From contig NZ_CP133990.1 in NCBI RefSeq assembly GCF_031582905.1, positions 1,054,001-1,118,000 on the forward strand: DNA of 64,000 nt. The letters run 5' to 3'. This DNA is from Pengzhenrongella sp031582905. Its GTDB lineage: Bacteria > Actinomycetota > Actinomycetes > Actinomycetales > Cellulomonadaceae. A model generated the notes under the pieces. That model ran no database searches and was not told the DNA's origin. It was given only the letters and a program-made list of their open reading frames with translations. Position 1 is the first letter of the stretch. Each line of letters starts with the position of its first letter. The translations under genes and the position numbers were made by a program. This document shows positions 9,466 through 19,806 of this stretch, in pieces.

Positions 9466-10614
9466 ATGCAGGCGATGGTCTACCGGGGGCCCTACAAGAT
9501 CCGGGTCCAGGAGAAGGACGTCCCGCGGATCGAGCACCCGAACGACGCGATCATCCGGGTCACGATGGCGGCGATCTGCGGCTCGGACCTGCACCTGTAC
9601 CACGGGCTGCTGCCCGACACCCGGGTCGGGCACACGTTCGGCCACGAGTTCATCGGCGTGGTGCACGAGGTCGGCTCGTCGGTCGAGAACCTCCGGGTGG
9701 GGGACCGGGTGATGGTGCCGTTCAACATCTACTGCGGGTCGTGCTTCTACTGCGCGCGCGGCCTGTACTCCAACTGCCACAACGTCAACGCGAACGCGAC
9801 GGCGGTCGGGGGCATCTACGGCTACTCGCACACCGCCGGTGGATACGACGGCGGTCAGGCCGAGTACGTGCGCGTGCCGTTCGCGGACGTCGGCCCGACC
9901 GTCATCCCGGACTGGCTGGCCGACGAGGACGCGGTGCTGTGCACCGACGCGCTCGCGACGGGGTACTTCGGCGCGCAGCTCGCCGACATCGTCGAGGGCG
10001 ACGTCGTCGTCGTGTTCGGCGCCGGGCCGGTGGGCCTGTTCGCCGCGCGGTCCGCCTGGCTCATGGGCGCGGGGCGCGTCATCGTCGTCGACCACCTCGA
10101 GTACCGCCTGGAGAAGGCGCGGACCTTCGCGCACGCGGAGACCTACAACTTCGCCGAGTACGACGACATCGTCGTGGAGATGAAGCGCACCACCGGGTAC
10201 CTCGGGGCGGACCGGGTCATCGACGCCGTCGGCGCCGAGGCGGACGGCAACCTGCTCCAGCACGTCACGGGCGCGAAGCTCAAGCTGCAGGGCGGCTCCC
10301 CGGTGGCCCTGAACTGGGCGATCGACTCCGCGCGCAAGGGCGGGACGATCTCCGTCATGGGCGCCTACGGGCCCATCTTCAGCGCGGTGAAGTTCGGGGA
10401 CGCCGTCAACAAGGGGCTCACCCTGCGGATGAACCAGGCGCCGGTCAAGCGGCAGTGGCCCCGCCTGTTCGAGCACCTGCGCAACGGGTACTTCCGGCCG
10501 AGCGACATCGTGACCCACCGCATCCCGCTCGAGCACATCGCCGAGGGGTACCACATCTTCTCGTCGAAGCTGGACGGCTGCATCAAGCCCCTCATCGTCC
10601 CGAACGGGAGCTGA
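9466..10614 (+). CDS. Zinc-dependent alcohol dehydrogenase (glutathione-independent formaldehyde dehydrogenase-like)
   Basis: I choose ATG 9466, since the frame upstream only shadows the FNT gene. The 382-residue protein has the catalytic zinc Cys in AAICGSDLHLYHG, the GHTFGHEFIGVV motif and the four-Cys structural zinc loop in CGSCFYCARGLYSNC. The Rossmann motif is VVVFGAGPVGLFAARSAW. The long insertion near TYNFAEYDDIVVEMKRTTGY matches the formaldehyde-dehydrogenase/threonine-dehydrogenase-like branch of the MDR family. It uses NAD(P) and acts on an unknown alcohol. The next gene starts two bases after its stop. Confidence 0.88.
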   Translation: MQAMVYRGPYKIRVQEKDVPRIEHPNDAIIRVTMAAICGSDLHLYHGLLPDTRVGHTFGHEFIGVVHEVGSSVENLRVGDRVMVPFNIYCGSCFYCARGLYSNCHNVNANATAVGGIYGYSHTAGGYDGGQAEYVRVPFADVGPTVIPDWLADEDAVLCTDALATGYFGAQLADIVEGDVVVVFGAGPVGLFAARSAWLMGAGRVIVVDHLEYRLEKARTFAHAETYNFAEYDDIVVEMKRTTGYLGADRVIDAVGAEADGNLLQHVTGAKLKLQGGSPVALNWAIDSARKGGTISVMGAYGPIFSAVKFGDAVNKGLTLRMNQAPVKRQWPRLFEHLRNGYFRPSDIVTHRIPLEHIAEGYHIFSSKLDGCIKPLIVPNGS

Positions 10615-10616
10615 CC

Positions 10617-11180
10617 ATGGTCTACACCGCCGACAAGCCGCCGCTGCCCGAGACCGCGGAGCAGCTGCGCGCCCGCATCCCCGGCTGGGGCGCCGATCTC
10701 GACCCGCGCGACCGGCCCTCGGTGCCGCGTGAGTCGCCCCTCCCGACGGGCGCGCACTGGGACCTGCCCGAGCAGCAGCCCGAGCTCGTCCCCCGGGAGC
10801 GGTCCATGGAGCACGCCCGCCTCACCCCGGTGTTCGGCACGTCCGCGCCGCTCAAGGGCGCGTCCGGGGTCGTCCGCCGGTATGCCTACCGCCGGTTCAG
10901 CGAGGGCCGCGCCGCGCACTGGCTCCTGCTCATCGCGGCCGACCGGGTGGACGCCGTCGAGGGTCACCTCGCCTCCTTCGTGACCTCCCGTCCTGACAAC
11001 CCGGTCACCGAGACCGGGGTGCTCGGTGAGGCGGGTCACCACCCGGTCGCGTCCCGCCGGGGACGGGTCGACGTCCGGCACGCGGCCCTGGACCCGGTGA
11101 TCGTCGCCGGCCCGTGGGTGCTCGCGGGCGGACTCGCCTTCGCCGGTGCGCGCCGGGTGCTGCGACGCGTGCGGGCCTGA
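10617..11180 (+). CDS. Conserved hypothetical protein, partner of the zinc alcohol dehydrogenase
   Basis: A 187-residue protein starting two bases after the dehydrogenase stop, so certainly co-transcribed. The first half is soluble and proline-rich, with MEHARLTPVFGTSAPLKGAS and then VVRRYAYRRFSEGRAAHWLL. The C-terminus has a hydrophobic stretch, PVIVAGPWVLAGGLAFAGAR, followed by arginines, which suggests a membrane anchor facing the cytoplasm. I do not recognise a named domain with certainty. A link to the dehydrogenase is inferred from spacing. Confidence 0.7.
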   Translation: MVYTADKPPLPETAEQLRARIPGWGADLDPRDRPSVPRESPLPTGAHWDLPEQQPELVPRERSMEHARLTPVFGTSAPLKGASGVVRRYAYRRFSEGRAAHWLLLIAADRVDAVEGHLASFVTSRPDNPVTETGVLGEAGHHPVASRRGRVDVRHAALDPVIVAGPWVLAGGLAFAGARRVLRRVRA

Positions 11181-11396
11181 GCTTGTACGGTGGGTGCCGG
11201 GCGCCCTCGTGCGCCTGACCCCCAGACCGCCGGCTCGCGCACGGCGGCAGACCGATCCGTCGGCACGCGGGGGCGGAGGTGACCCCCATGTCATCGCGAG
11301 GCACGCACGACGCAGAGCGACGGTCATCCGACTCTCGAGCGGCCGGTGTGCCGACGGCGCGAGCGGCGGTGCACGCGGGCCGCGGAGAGCCCCGCC

Positions 11397-12580
11397 ATGA
11401 CCGACCACCGCACCCTGAAGAAGCTGGTCCGCGCGCGCATGGCCCGCACCGGCGAGCGGTACACGACGGCGCACCGGCACGTGACAGCAGCCATCGGGCG
11501 AGCCGCGCCCGGTAGCCCGGACCCCGTTCCGGGCTACCCGGCCCCGGACCCACGCAGCACGCGCCGTCGGCCACCGCCCGCGCCCTGCTCGCGCAGGTGG
11601 GCGTCGACGTCACCGAGCCCGTCGCCTGCGGCCTCGGCGGCGGGATCGGCTTCCTCTACGCGGTCTTCACGTACCGGGAGGTGGCGGTGCCGCTGCTGAC
11701 CGTGGTCGCCCAGCACCACCCCGAGCCCTGGCTGGACGCCGTCGCGCGTCACCTCGGCCTCGACCTGACCACCGTGACGTCCTCCAGGCCGGCGCCCGCA
11801 CTGACGAAGCTCGACACCGTGCTGGCGGACGGCGCCGCGGCGCAGGTCGTCGTGGCGTCCGGGCACCTGCCGTGGAACGAGCCCGACCGGCCCGAGGAGG
11901 CCGCCGACCCGTGCGCGGTCGTCGTCGCCGGTCGGGAGGGCGACCGGTACCTCGTCGACGACGGCGGGGGGACCGTGCACGTGCTGGGACGCGACGGGCT
12001 CGCCGACGCCTGGGCCGCGCACCGCACGGGCCGCTTCGCGCTCACCACGCTCCCGCGCCCGACGACGCCCCCGGACATCGCCGCCGGGGTCCGCGCGGCG
12101 CTCGCCACCACCCACGCCCACCTCACCGGTCCGGTGCTGGGGCACTCGTTCGACGCCAACATGGGGCTGCGCGGCATCCGGCGGCTCGCGGCAGACCTCG
12201 CCGACACCCGCGCCGCCAAGGGCTGGACGCGGCGGTTCGGCGAGCCGGCGGCGTTCGCGGCCGGGATGTCCCGGCTCGCCGAGTGCCTGACCACGGCCTA
12301 CACCGCACCCGGTGCGACGCGGCCGCTGTACGCCGAGTTCCTCGGCGAGGCGGCGGCGCTGACGGGACTGGACCTGCACCCGGCCGCGCGTGCGGCCGCC
12401 GAGGCGGGGGCGCGCTGGACCGAGATCGCCGACGTCGCGGGTGCGGCCGGTCCGGACGATCACCCCGCCACCGTCCTCGAGCGGCTGGCCGAGGGGGTGG
12501 CGGCGGTCGCCGAGGTGGAGCAGCGCCTCGCCGACCGGCTCGGGACGGCGATCGGCGCGGACGGTCCGCCGACAGGCTGA
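11397..12580 (+). pseudogene. BtrH_N / DUF4872 domain protein, frameshifted
   Basis: A short basic N-terminus (MTDHRTLKKLVRARMARTGE, also resembling a small DNA- or RNA-binding helix) starts at ATG 11397 behind a GGAGAG site. The main domain appears in another frame: LLAQVGVDVTEPVACGLGGG, then GFLYAVFTYR, then GHSFDANMGLRGIRRLAADL. This order matches BtrH N-terminal (cysteine-peptidase-like acyltransferase) plus DUF4872. One base restored near 11535-11545 (CCCCGGACCC) joins the two into about 394 residues. BtrH relatives transfer acyl groups in aminoglycoside biosynthesis, but most homologues are uncharacterised. Confidence 0.72.
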
Positions 12581-12716
12581 GCCCGGCGGCCCGCGGCCGA
12601 CGGGTCGGGGGCGACCTCGCCGCGCGGGGCGGGCCGCTGTCGGCCATGCTGGACGGGCGCTAACCGATGGGGCACGGACCGCCGCCCCGTCGCCGAGGTC
12701 AACACAGGGAGAGGTC

Positions 12717-13592
12717 ATGACGACGACGGTCGAGAAGTCGATCCTGGTGAACGTGCCGGTGAGTGTTGCGTACAACCAGTGGACGCAGTTCGAGGAGTTC
12801 CCCCACTTCATGGGGGGTGTCACGAGCGTGACCCAGCAGACCGACGACCGCCTGCGCTGGGTCGCCGAGATCGCCGGCGTCAAGCGCCAGTGGGAGGCCA
12901 AGATCCTCGAGCAGGTGCCCGACCGCAAGGTCGCCTGGGCGGCCACCGAGGGAGCCACGAACGCGGGCTCGGTCACCTTCGAGGACCTCGGCGGCGGGCA
13001 GTGCCGCGTGCACCTGCATCTCGAGTACGAGCCCGAGGGCCTGGTCGAGAAGGTCGGCGACAAGCTCAACGTGGTGGAGAACCAGGCCGAGGGCGACCTG
13101 GACCGGTTCAAGGCCTTCATCGAGGACGAGGGCTACGCGAGCGGGGCCTGGCGCGGGACGCTCAACGCCGGTGCCGGCGTGGACGCCGGGGTCGAGCACG
13201 CCTCCGCCTCACGCGGCAGCTCGGGCAAGGCCGGCATCTCCGGCAAGGCCGCGGCTGCCGGCGTCGGCCTCGCGGCCGCCGCCGCGGCGGCAGTCGTCGC
13301 CGGCCAGAAGAGCTCGGACGACGACGAGGTCGACGTCGTGAACCCGACCACCCCGCCGCCGCCGGTCACGCCCCCGGTCACCGCGACGCCCCCGGCCACG
13401 GCCACGACGACGCCGCCGGTCACCGGCACGGTGCCGGACCCGGTCGAGCCGGTCCGGCTCGAGGACGACCGCGGCGAGCAGCCGGGCGCCGGTGCGGCGC
13501 CGGCCAACCCGGTCGTCGCCGACGGCACGGGCGCGGACCCGGACCCGGTGCTCGACCTCGAGCGCGACCGGGACCGGGACGACCGGGCCTGA
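12717..13592 (+). CDS. SRPBCC-family (cyclase/dehydrase-like) protein with long disordered tail
   Basis: A 291-residue protein behind a GGGAGAGG ribosome site. Residues 1-145 form a START/Bet v1-like SRPBCC domain (VEKSILVNVPVSVAYNQWTQ, then FEEFPHFMGGV), the coenzyme-Q-binding/polyketide-cyclase type. Residues 160-200 are Ala/Gly-rich and include a weakly hydrophobic stretch (AAAAGVGLAAAAAAAVVAG). The rest is Pro/Thr-rich and acidic, probably disordered. Stress-associated actinobacterial homologues often carry such tails. The ligand is unknown. Confidence 0.82.
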   Translation: MTTTVEKSILVNVPVSVAYNQWTQFEEFPHFMGGVTSVTQQTDDRLRWVAEIAGVKRQWEAKILEQVPDRKVAWAATEGATNAGSVTFEDLGGGQCRVHLHLEYEPEGLVEKVGDKLNVVENQAEGDLDRFKAFIEDEGYASGAWRGTLNAGAGVDAGVEHASASRGSSGKAGISGKAAAAGVGLAAAAAAAVVAGQKSSDDDEVDVVNPTTPPPPVTPPVTATPPATATTTPPVTGTVPDPVEPVRLEDDRGEQPGAGAAPANPVVADGTGADPDPVLDLERDRDRDDRA

Positions 13593-13615
13593 CAGCCCCG
13601 ACATCAGCGGGACGA

Positions 13616-13647
13616 CGAAGGGGAGCGGCCTCGGCCGCTCCCCTTCG
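13616..13647. terminator. Bidirectional hairpin terminator
   Basis: A perfect 15-bp inverted repeat (13616-13630 and 13633-13647; arm CGAAGGGGAGCGGCC) with a minimal loop lies exactly between the plus-strand SRPBCC gene and the minus-strand phosphatase gene. It can serve both, although there is no T-run. Confidence 0.82.
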
Positions 13648-13683
13648 TGGTCCCTGGGTCAGACCGTCCCCGGGGCGGGTGAC

Positions 13684-15507
13684 TCAGGACTGAGGCGACG
13701 CCCCGCGCACGACGAGCAGGGCGACGTCGTCCTCGTGGCTGGCTGGTCCCAGGTCGCGCAGGATGAGGTCGGCGACCTCCTCCGCCGACGCGTCCCCGGC
13801 GGTCTGCACGGTGCGCACGAGCCGGGCGATGCCCTCGTCGAGGCCGGCGTCGCGTCGCTCCACGAGCCCGTCGGTGTACAGGACGAGCGTGCTGCCGGGC
13901 GGCAGCTCGGTGACCGTCTCGGTGCGCGGCGAGGTGGCGTCCCAGCCGAGCAGCAGCTCGGGCTCGGGCTCGAGGAGCGGGCGGACCTCGCCGTCCGGCG
14001 TGCGCAGCACGGGGGCGGGTGGCCCGCGTTGGACCACCGCAGCCGACGACCCCGGGCATCGGGGGCCCGTCGCCGTCCTCCACCCGGGCGATCACCGCGG
14101 TGGCGAGAGTGTCCAGGCCGAGCCCGCGCATGGCGCCGTCGAGCCGGGTGAGCAGGCGCGCCGGGCTGTCGTCGCTGTCGTACGCGAGTCCGCGCACGAG
14201 GTTGCGGAGCTGACCCATGAGCGCGGCTGCGGTGCGGTCGTGACCGTTGACGTCGCCGACCACGAGGACCGTCGCGCCCGCGGCGTCCCCGAACGCGTCG
14301 TACCAGTCCCCCCGATCTGCGCCTTGGACGCGGCCGGCTGGTACCGGACGGCGATCTCGAGGGTGTCGGAGCGGGTGGGCCGGGTGAGCATGCTGCGCTG
14401 CAGCGTCTCGGACAGCTGCAGGGCCTCCGCGGCGGCCGCCTGCTGCGCCTCGTTCGCCCGGATGCGCTCGAGCGCCAGGGCGAGCTGGGCGGCGAAGCCG
14501 TCGAGCAGCTCGAGCTCGTCCGCGGCGGGCGTGTGCTCCTCGGACCAGGCGACGGCGAGGGAGCCGATCAACGTCTCGCCGGCCCGCAGCGGGAGCAGCA
14601 CCCACGCGGGACGCTGGGTGTCCTCGTACGTCTGCGCCATGACGGGGTGGAAGGCCAGCCCGGCCTTCCGGGTGGGCAGGACGAGACGCTGACCGGTCCG
14701 CGCGGTCCAGCACCCGGGCAGGGGGCTGTCGTAGGGCAGGTGCTCGTACCCGGCGATCGCGTCCTCGGGCAGCGCGGCGTTCATCGAGACCCGCCAGCCG
14801 CCGTCCGGGTGCGGGGTCACGACCGCGCCGCCGTCGGCGCCCAGCACCTTGAGCCCCTGCCCGACGACGATCTGCTCGACCTCCTGCACGGTGTCCGCCG
14901 AGGTGAGCAGGAGCGCGACGTGCGCGAGGCTCGCGAGCTGCCGCGCGGCGAGGTCGCGGTCGCGCAGGGCCGCCTGGACCTCCTGCGCGCGTGCGTACAG
15001 GTCGGCCTCGACCTCCTCGATGCGCCGCCGCCACTCCCGCCCGCGCTCGCGGTCCGCCTCGGTGCGCTGCCGCTCCCGCACGAAGTCGGTGATGTCCTCC
15101 GCCCGCTGCACCACGAGGGTCGTGCGGCCCTCGGCGTCGAGCACCGGCACGCTGATGAGGGACCAGAACCGCTCGACCGTCCCGCCGTGCACGGGATCCG
15201 GGATGTCGTACCGCTGCACCGGCATCGCGTCGAGCCGGCCGGTGTCCCGGGCCCGCTCGAACGACCGCTGGATGCGCGACACCCCGGTCTCGTCCAGGGC
15301 GTCGGGGGACGGCGGGAACGCCTCGAACACGGGGCGGCCGACGATGTCCTCACGGGCCTGGACGACGCTCGCGAGGTAGGCGTCGTTCGCCTCGACGACG
15401 TCGAAGTCCGGGGTGAGGACGAGGTACCCGGTGGGCAGCGTCCGGAACAGGTGCCGGTAGTCGATGGTGGGGCCGTTGCTGGTGCCCTGGCCCGCGGACG
15501 CCGTCAT
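13684..15507 (-). pseudogene. PAS-GAF-SpoIIE (PP2C) serine phosphatase, frameshifted three times
   Basis: From ATG 15507 the protein has a PAS domain (YRHLFRTLPTGYLVLTPDFD), a coiled-coil linker, a GAF domain (residues ~180-330) and a SpoIIE phosphatase domain. The phosphatase motifs GGDWYDAF, VVGDVNGHD, RWSNAGHPPP and LYTDGLVERR fall in successive frames. One G or C is lacking near 14310 (CCCCCC), near 14053 (CCCC) and near 14012 (GGGGG). Restoring them gives a normal protein ending EDDVALLVVRGASPQS. Such proteins dephosphorylate anti-anti-sigma factors. Its ATG overlaps the stop of the ATP-binding gene upstream. Confidence 0.82.
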
Positions 15508-17019
15508 GCCGGTGCCGGCTCGGCGCAGGGACGCGCGTCCGGGGTCACGGCCGGTGCGGGCTCCGTGGCCGGACCGATCCAGGCGAGGTACAGGCTCCCG
15601 CCGGCGCCGTGCTCGACGCTCTCGATGAGCAGGTGGCAGGTGACCTGGGTGCCGTCGGACCGCAGCACGGGCACGGTGAGCGGCACGCCGAGGATGCGCG
15701 CCTCGCCGGTGCTCTGGTGCCGCGTGAAGCCGGCGACGTGCGCCTCCCGCAGGCGGGCCGGGACGATCGCCACGATCCGCCGGCCCACCAGATCGTCCAC
15801 CGACCAGCCGAGCAGATGCGCGAGCGGCTCGCTCACGGCGACGATCCGGTTGGTGTCGTCGGCGGCCGCGACACCGTGGTCGCTCGTCCGCACCCGCTCG
15901 ACCACAGCTTGCACCGGGCCCGCGGTCGTCGCCGCGCCGTGGCCCGCGACGCGATCCGCGTCGGGGACGTCGTCCAGCCCGGGCCACGCGGCGGGTGGGA
16001 TGCCGGCCAGCTGGGCGACGACCTGCTCGCACGCCCAGTCCCGCACCGCGATGACCTCCGCGAGCCCCGGCCGGGCGAGCAGCTCGCCCGCACGCGCGAG
16101 GTCCTCCGCGGTGTCCAGCGCGTCCTGGAGCGCCTCGAAGTCCCCGATCATCGTCGCGGGCACCTCGAGCGTCAGGTCGATCGGCACGGGGTCCCAGCCG
16201 CGCTCGCCGGGTGCCGCGTCGGTCGCCGCGTCGGTCACCGCGTCGGTCGCCGCGTCGGTCACGACCGTGGACGACGCACCGGACGGCGCCTCGGCCGACT
16301 CGCCGGCGTCGGCGAGCCCGCCGACCCGCTGCTCGCCGGCCCGGAGCCCGTCCACCGCGGCCGCGACAGCCGCGGACAGCACCGCCCGCGCGTGGTCGGC
16401 CGCCACCAGGTCCAGCCCGGTCCGGGGGTGGCGGGTGGCGTGCAGGGTCAGCTCGCGCAGCAGGTCGTCGTGGTGCTGACGGGCCGCGAACCACAGCGTG
16501 GTGGGGAGCGCGAGCAGGCGGACGGTCGCCCCCGCGCCGGGCTCGTCGACCGGGGAGGGGCGTCGTCGTCGGGCCCCAGGTCCCAGTCGGCCGCGGCCCA
16601 GGCGCGCAGGAGGTCCTCCTCGCTGCGCTCCCGCGGACCGCCGCCCACGGTGAACCACATCGTCTTGCCGTCCGGCCCGGCGTCGGCGATGCCGTACGCG
16701 TCCGTGATCGCCGCGACCAGGGCCAGCCCGCGGCCCGTCGTCGCCTGCCGGTCGCGGCTGCGGTACCGGGGAGTGCGTCGCTGTCGTCGTGGACGCACAC
16801 GCGGACGGCGTCGCCGACCTCCACGGTGACCTCGATCGGGGTGTGCGCGTGGAGGACCGCGTTGGTGACCAGCTCGGTGCACGCGAGCTCGGCGGCGTCG
16901 AGGCAGTCCAGGCGGTCGGCTTCCGCGAGCACCGCGCGCAGCACCTGGCGTGCGCGGGCGGGGCTGCCCGGTTCCGGTGGCAGGACGACGGCGACGCGCG
17001 CCTGCCCGACCCCTGCCAC
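15504..17019 (-). pseudogene. HATPase anti-sigma-like protein with C-terminal PAS domain, frameshifted twice
   Basis: From GTG 17019 the N-terminus is an RsbW-type ATPase: CTELVTNAVLHAHTPIEV (N box), then TTGRGLALVAAITDAYGI (G box) and GKTMWFTVG. After a helical, Ala/Asp-rich middle there is a PAS domain (DHGVAAADDTNRIVAVSEPL to HLLGWSVDDLVGRRI). Single C deletions in CCCC runs near 16770 and 16555 break the frame; filling them restores about 505 residues. A TAGGTT box ends six bases before the GTG, so the mRNA is probably leaderless. The gene is coupled to the SpoIIE phosphatase downstream, a classic partner-switching pair. Confidence 0.78.
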
Positions 17020-17115
17020 GCGGACAACCTAACCGCTGTCCCGCCGCGCCGCCCGGCCCGGTGCGGAGCATCATGGCGTGATCCGTGCGACGCCGACCTG
17101 AGCCGAGGAGACGCC

Positions 17116-17328
17116 ATGAGCGACGACGACCTGTCCAAGGGTGACCACGTCACCTGGAAGAGCCACGGCGGCACCGCCGAGGGGACCGTGGAGGGGAAGA
17201 TCACCGAGGACACCGAGGCCGCCGGCCGGACCGTGCGCGCGTCGAAGGACGACCCGCAGTACCTCGTGCGCAGCGAGAAGTCGGGCGGCGAGGCCGTCCA
17301 CAAGCCCGGCGCGCTGGACAAGCAGTGA
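17116..17328 (+). CDS. DUF2945 (hypervirulence-associated TUDOR domain) protein
   Basis: A 70-residue protein behind GAGGAG. The sequence SKGDHVTWKSHGGTAEGTVE and KDDPQYLVRSEKSGGEAVHK matches the small DUF2945 TUDOR-like family, which is full length at this size. Its function is unknown in bacteria. The stop overlaps the GTG of the next gene (GTGA), so the two form a pair. Confidence 0.88.
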   Translation: MSDDDLSKGDHVTWKSHGGTAEGTVEGKITEDTEAAGRTVRASKDDPQYLVRSEKSGGEAVHKPGALDKQ

Positions 17329-17672
17329 GCGGCGGCACCGACCCAGCGGTCGCCGAGGTCTGGGACGACTGGTCCGCCGCGGTCAACATGACCCCCGCCG
17401 CGCTCGAGCGGTGGCTCGGCACCGAGGAGTCGCAGGGCGTGGGGGACACGTCCGGCGACGGCGAGTCGACCGGGCACGCCTCGGGCCGGCGCATCGTGGA
17501 GCTGCTGCGCACCAACAAGACCGACCTCACCGCCGACGACGCCGCGCACATGCGCACCGTTGTCGGGTACGTCCACCGGCACCTCGCCCAGCGCCCCGAC
17601 GGCGACGTGACGGACACCCGGTGGCGGTGGTCGCTGATGAACTGGGGTCACGACCCGCTCGCCGAGGGCTGA
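17325..17672 (+). CDS. DUF3140 domain-containing protein
   Basis: A 115-residue soluble protein from GTG 17325, overlapping the previous stop. The conserved motif VNMTPAALERWLGTEESQGV and the ending RWRWSLMNWGHDP are characteristic of DUF3140, often a partner of the DUF2945 protein as it is here. The biochemical role is not known. The SxxVG-K region may bind nucleic acid, but that is a guess. Confidence 0.87.
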   Translation: MSGGTDPAVAEVWDDWSAAVNMTPAALERWLGTEESQGVGDTSGDGESTGHASGRRIVELLRTNKTDLTADDAAHMRTVVGYVHRHLAQRPDGDVTDTRWRWSLMNWGHDPLAEG

Positions 17673-17712
17673 ACCGCTCGACGCCCGCGCCGGGCAGGGT
17701 GAGGATGGGGTC

Positions 17713-18866
17713 ATGTCCACCACATCGCGTCCCGCCCTGCGCTGGGCCGTCCCCGCCGGGGTCACGGCCCTCGTGCTCGGTGGCGCCGTCCTCGGTCCCG
17801 CGCTCAGCGCCTCCGCCGAGGTCGAGCTGCCCGAGCGCACCCCCGAGCAGCTGCTCACCGACCTGCAGACCGCGGACGTCGACGTGTTCTCCGGCACGGT
17901 CGCGCACCACGCCGACCTCGGGCTGCCGTCGCTGCCGTCCGGCCTCGGTGACGGTCCCGGCGGCAACTCGCACGGCACCGACGCGACGGCCCTGCTCGAC
18001 GGGTCGCACGACCTGCGGGTGTGGGCCGACGGCGACGCCGCCCGGGTATCCCTGCACGGCGAGATGGGTGAGCTCACCCTCGTCACCGACGGGGACGACC
18101 TGTGGACCTGGTCGAGCGACGAGCAGACCGCCACGCACGTCGCCCTGCCGGAGCGCGACGCGGACGCCGAGGCCCGGGCGCGGGCGGCGATGCCCACGGC
18201 GACCCCCGAGGCGGTGACCGACGCCGTGCTCGCGGCCCTCGACCCGTCGACCACGGTCTCCAGCGGCCCGCACGTCAGCGTCGCCGGCCGGGACGCCTAC
18301 TCGCTCGTCCTGGAGCCCGCCGATCCGGGCTCCCTCGTCGGCAGCGTCCGGATCGCGGTCGACGCCGAGCAGCTGGTCCCCACCCGGGTCCAGGTCTACG
18401 CGACCGGTGCGCAGTCGCCCGCGCTCGACGTCGGCTTCACCAGCCTGAGCTTCGACACCCCGGACGCCGGGCTGTTCACGTTCACGCCGCCGCCCGGCGC
18501 GACCGTCGAGGAGAAGGACGTCCCCGACCACGGTGATGCCCCCGCCGTCCTGCCCGAGGGCGCCTACCCGGACCCCTCCGGGTACGCCGCGCGCGTCGGC
18601 ACCGGCTGGTCGACGGTCCTGGTCGGTCGGCTCCCGGCATCCGCTGGTGCCGGGGCCGCCGGCGAGCCCACCGGCGACGTCGCCGCCTTCCTCGGCGCGC
18701 TGCCCCGGGTGAGCGGGGAGTGGGGAGCGGCACGCTCCTCACCTCGACGCTGTTCTCGGTGCTGCTCACCGACGACGGCCGCCTCCTCGCGGGCGCCGTC
18801 GACGGTGACGCGCTGACCACCGCGGCCGCGGACCCCGCAGCCGCACTCGCCGCCGATCTCGGCTGA
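17713..18866 (+). pseudogene. LolA-like secreted/membrane-anchored protein, frameshifted near the C-terminus
   Basis: From ATG 17713 there is a signal sequence (LRWAVPAGVTALVLGGAVLG) and then an outer-membrane lipoprotein-carrier-like fold: TPEQLLTDLQTADVDVFSGT, then LWTWSSDEQTATHVAL and LDVGFTSLSFDTP. Near 18722-18727 (GTGGGGAG) one base is missing. The natural end (GTLLTSTLFSVLLTDDGRLL, then ALAADLG) runs in the next frame to 18866, giving 384 residues. The following ABC ATPase begins two bases later. In Gram-positives this family is linked to lipoprotein or sigma regulation; the exact role here is unknown. Confidence 0.8.
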
Positions 18867-18867
18867 G

Positions 18868-19806
18868 GTGACCGCCGATCTCGCGATCTCGTCGACCGGC
18901 CTGACCAAGCGGTTCCGCTCCGGGCAGGTCGCGGTCGACGGCATCGACCTGGCGGTGCCCACCGGGGCCGTGTACGGGTTCCTCGGCCCCAACGGGTCGG
19001 GCAAGACGACGAGCATCCGGATGCTGCTCGGCCTGCTCCGCCCGACCGGCGGCAGCCACCGGCTCCTCGGTGAGAACATGCCGGACGGCTTCGCCCGGGT
19101 GCTGCCGCGCGTCGGCGCGCTGGTCGAGGGGCCGGCGTTCCACCCCTACCTCAGCGGGGTCGACAACCTGCGGCGGTCCGATGCCGCCGACCGCACCGTC
19201 GACCCGTCGACCACCGGCACGCGGATCGGCGACGCGCTGGACCGGGTCGGTCTGGCGAGCGCTGCCGGCAAGCGGTACCGCCACTACTCGCTGGGGATGC
19301 GGCAGCGTCTCGGGCTCGCCGCGACGCTGCTGCGACCGCGCGACCTGCTCGTGCTCGACGAGCCGACCAACGGCCTGGACCCGCAGGGCACCCGCGAGGT
19401 GCGGTCGCTGCTGCTCGAGCTCGCCGCCACCGGGACGACGGTCGTGCTGTCCACCCACCTCTTGTCGGAGGTGCAGCAGGTCTGCACGCACGTCGGCGTC
19501 ATGCACCGCGGTCGCCTCGTCGCGCAGGGACCCCTGGACGAGCTCGGTGCGGCGTCCGCGACACGGGTCGCCGTCCAGTCGTCGCGTCCCGCCGACGCCG
19601 CCGCCGTGCTGACCTCCCTCGGGCTCACCGCCGTCCGTCCCGAGGCCGACGCCGTGACCGCCGCCCTGGGCGCCGTCGAGCCGGAGGCCGTCGTCGCCGC
19701 GCTCGTGCACGCGGGCGTGCCGGTCCGCGGCTTCCGCGTGCAGACGGCCGACCTCGAGGAGATGTTCGTGGAGCTCACCGGTCAGGGATTCGATGTCAGC
19801 GCCTAG
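18868..19806 (+). CDS. ABC transporter ATP-binding protein (exporter type)
   Basis: A 312-residue ATPase from GTG 18868. Walker A is GPNGSGKTTSIRML, the signature is YSLGMRQRLGLAATLL, Walker B is LLVLDEPTNGLDPQG and the switch His is in LSTHLLSEVQQV. A 90-residue C-terminal extension is typical of the CcmA/BcrA drug or bacitracin exporter group. It overlaps the permease gene by 14 bases. With the upstream LolA-like gene it forms a three-gene operon. Confidence 0.9.
   Translation: MTADLAISSTGLTKRFRSGQVAVDGIDLAVPTGAVYGFLGPNGSGKTTSIRMLLGLLRPTGGSHRLLGENMPDGFARVLPRVGALVEGPAFHPYLSGVDNLRRSDAADRTVDPSTTGTRIGDALDRVGLASAAGKRYRHYSLGMRQRLGLAATLLRPRDLLVLDEPTNGLDPQGTREVRSLLLELAATGTTVVLSTHLLSEVQQVCTHVGVMHRGRLVAQGPLDELGAASATRVAVQSSRPADAAAVLTSLGLTAVRPEADAVTAALGAVEPEAVVAALVHAGVPVRGFRVQTADLEEMFVELTGQGFDVSA

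Noticed and set aside
18722..18866. LolA-like gene as two adjacent small genes
   Set aside because: The second part has no start codon or ribosome site, and one base in a GGGG run joins it smoothly to the first.
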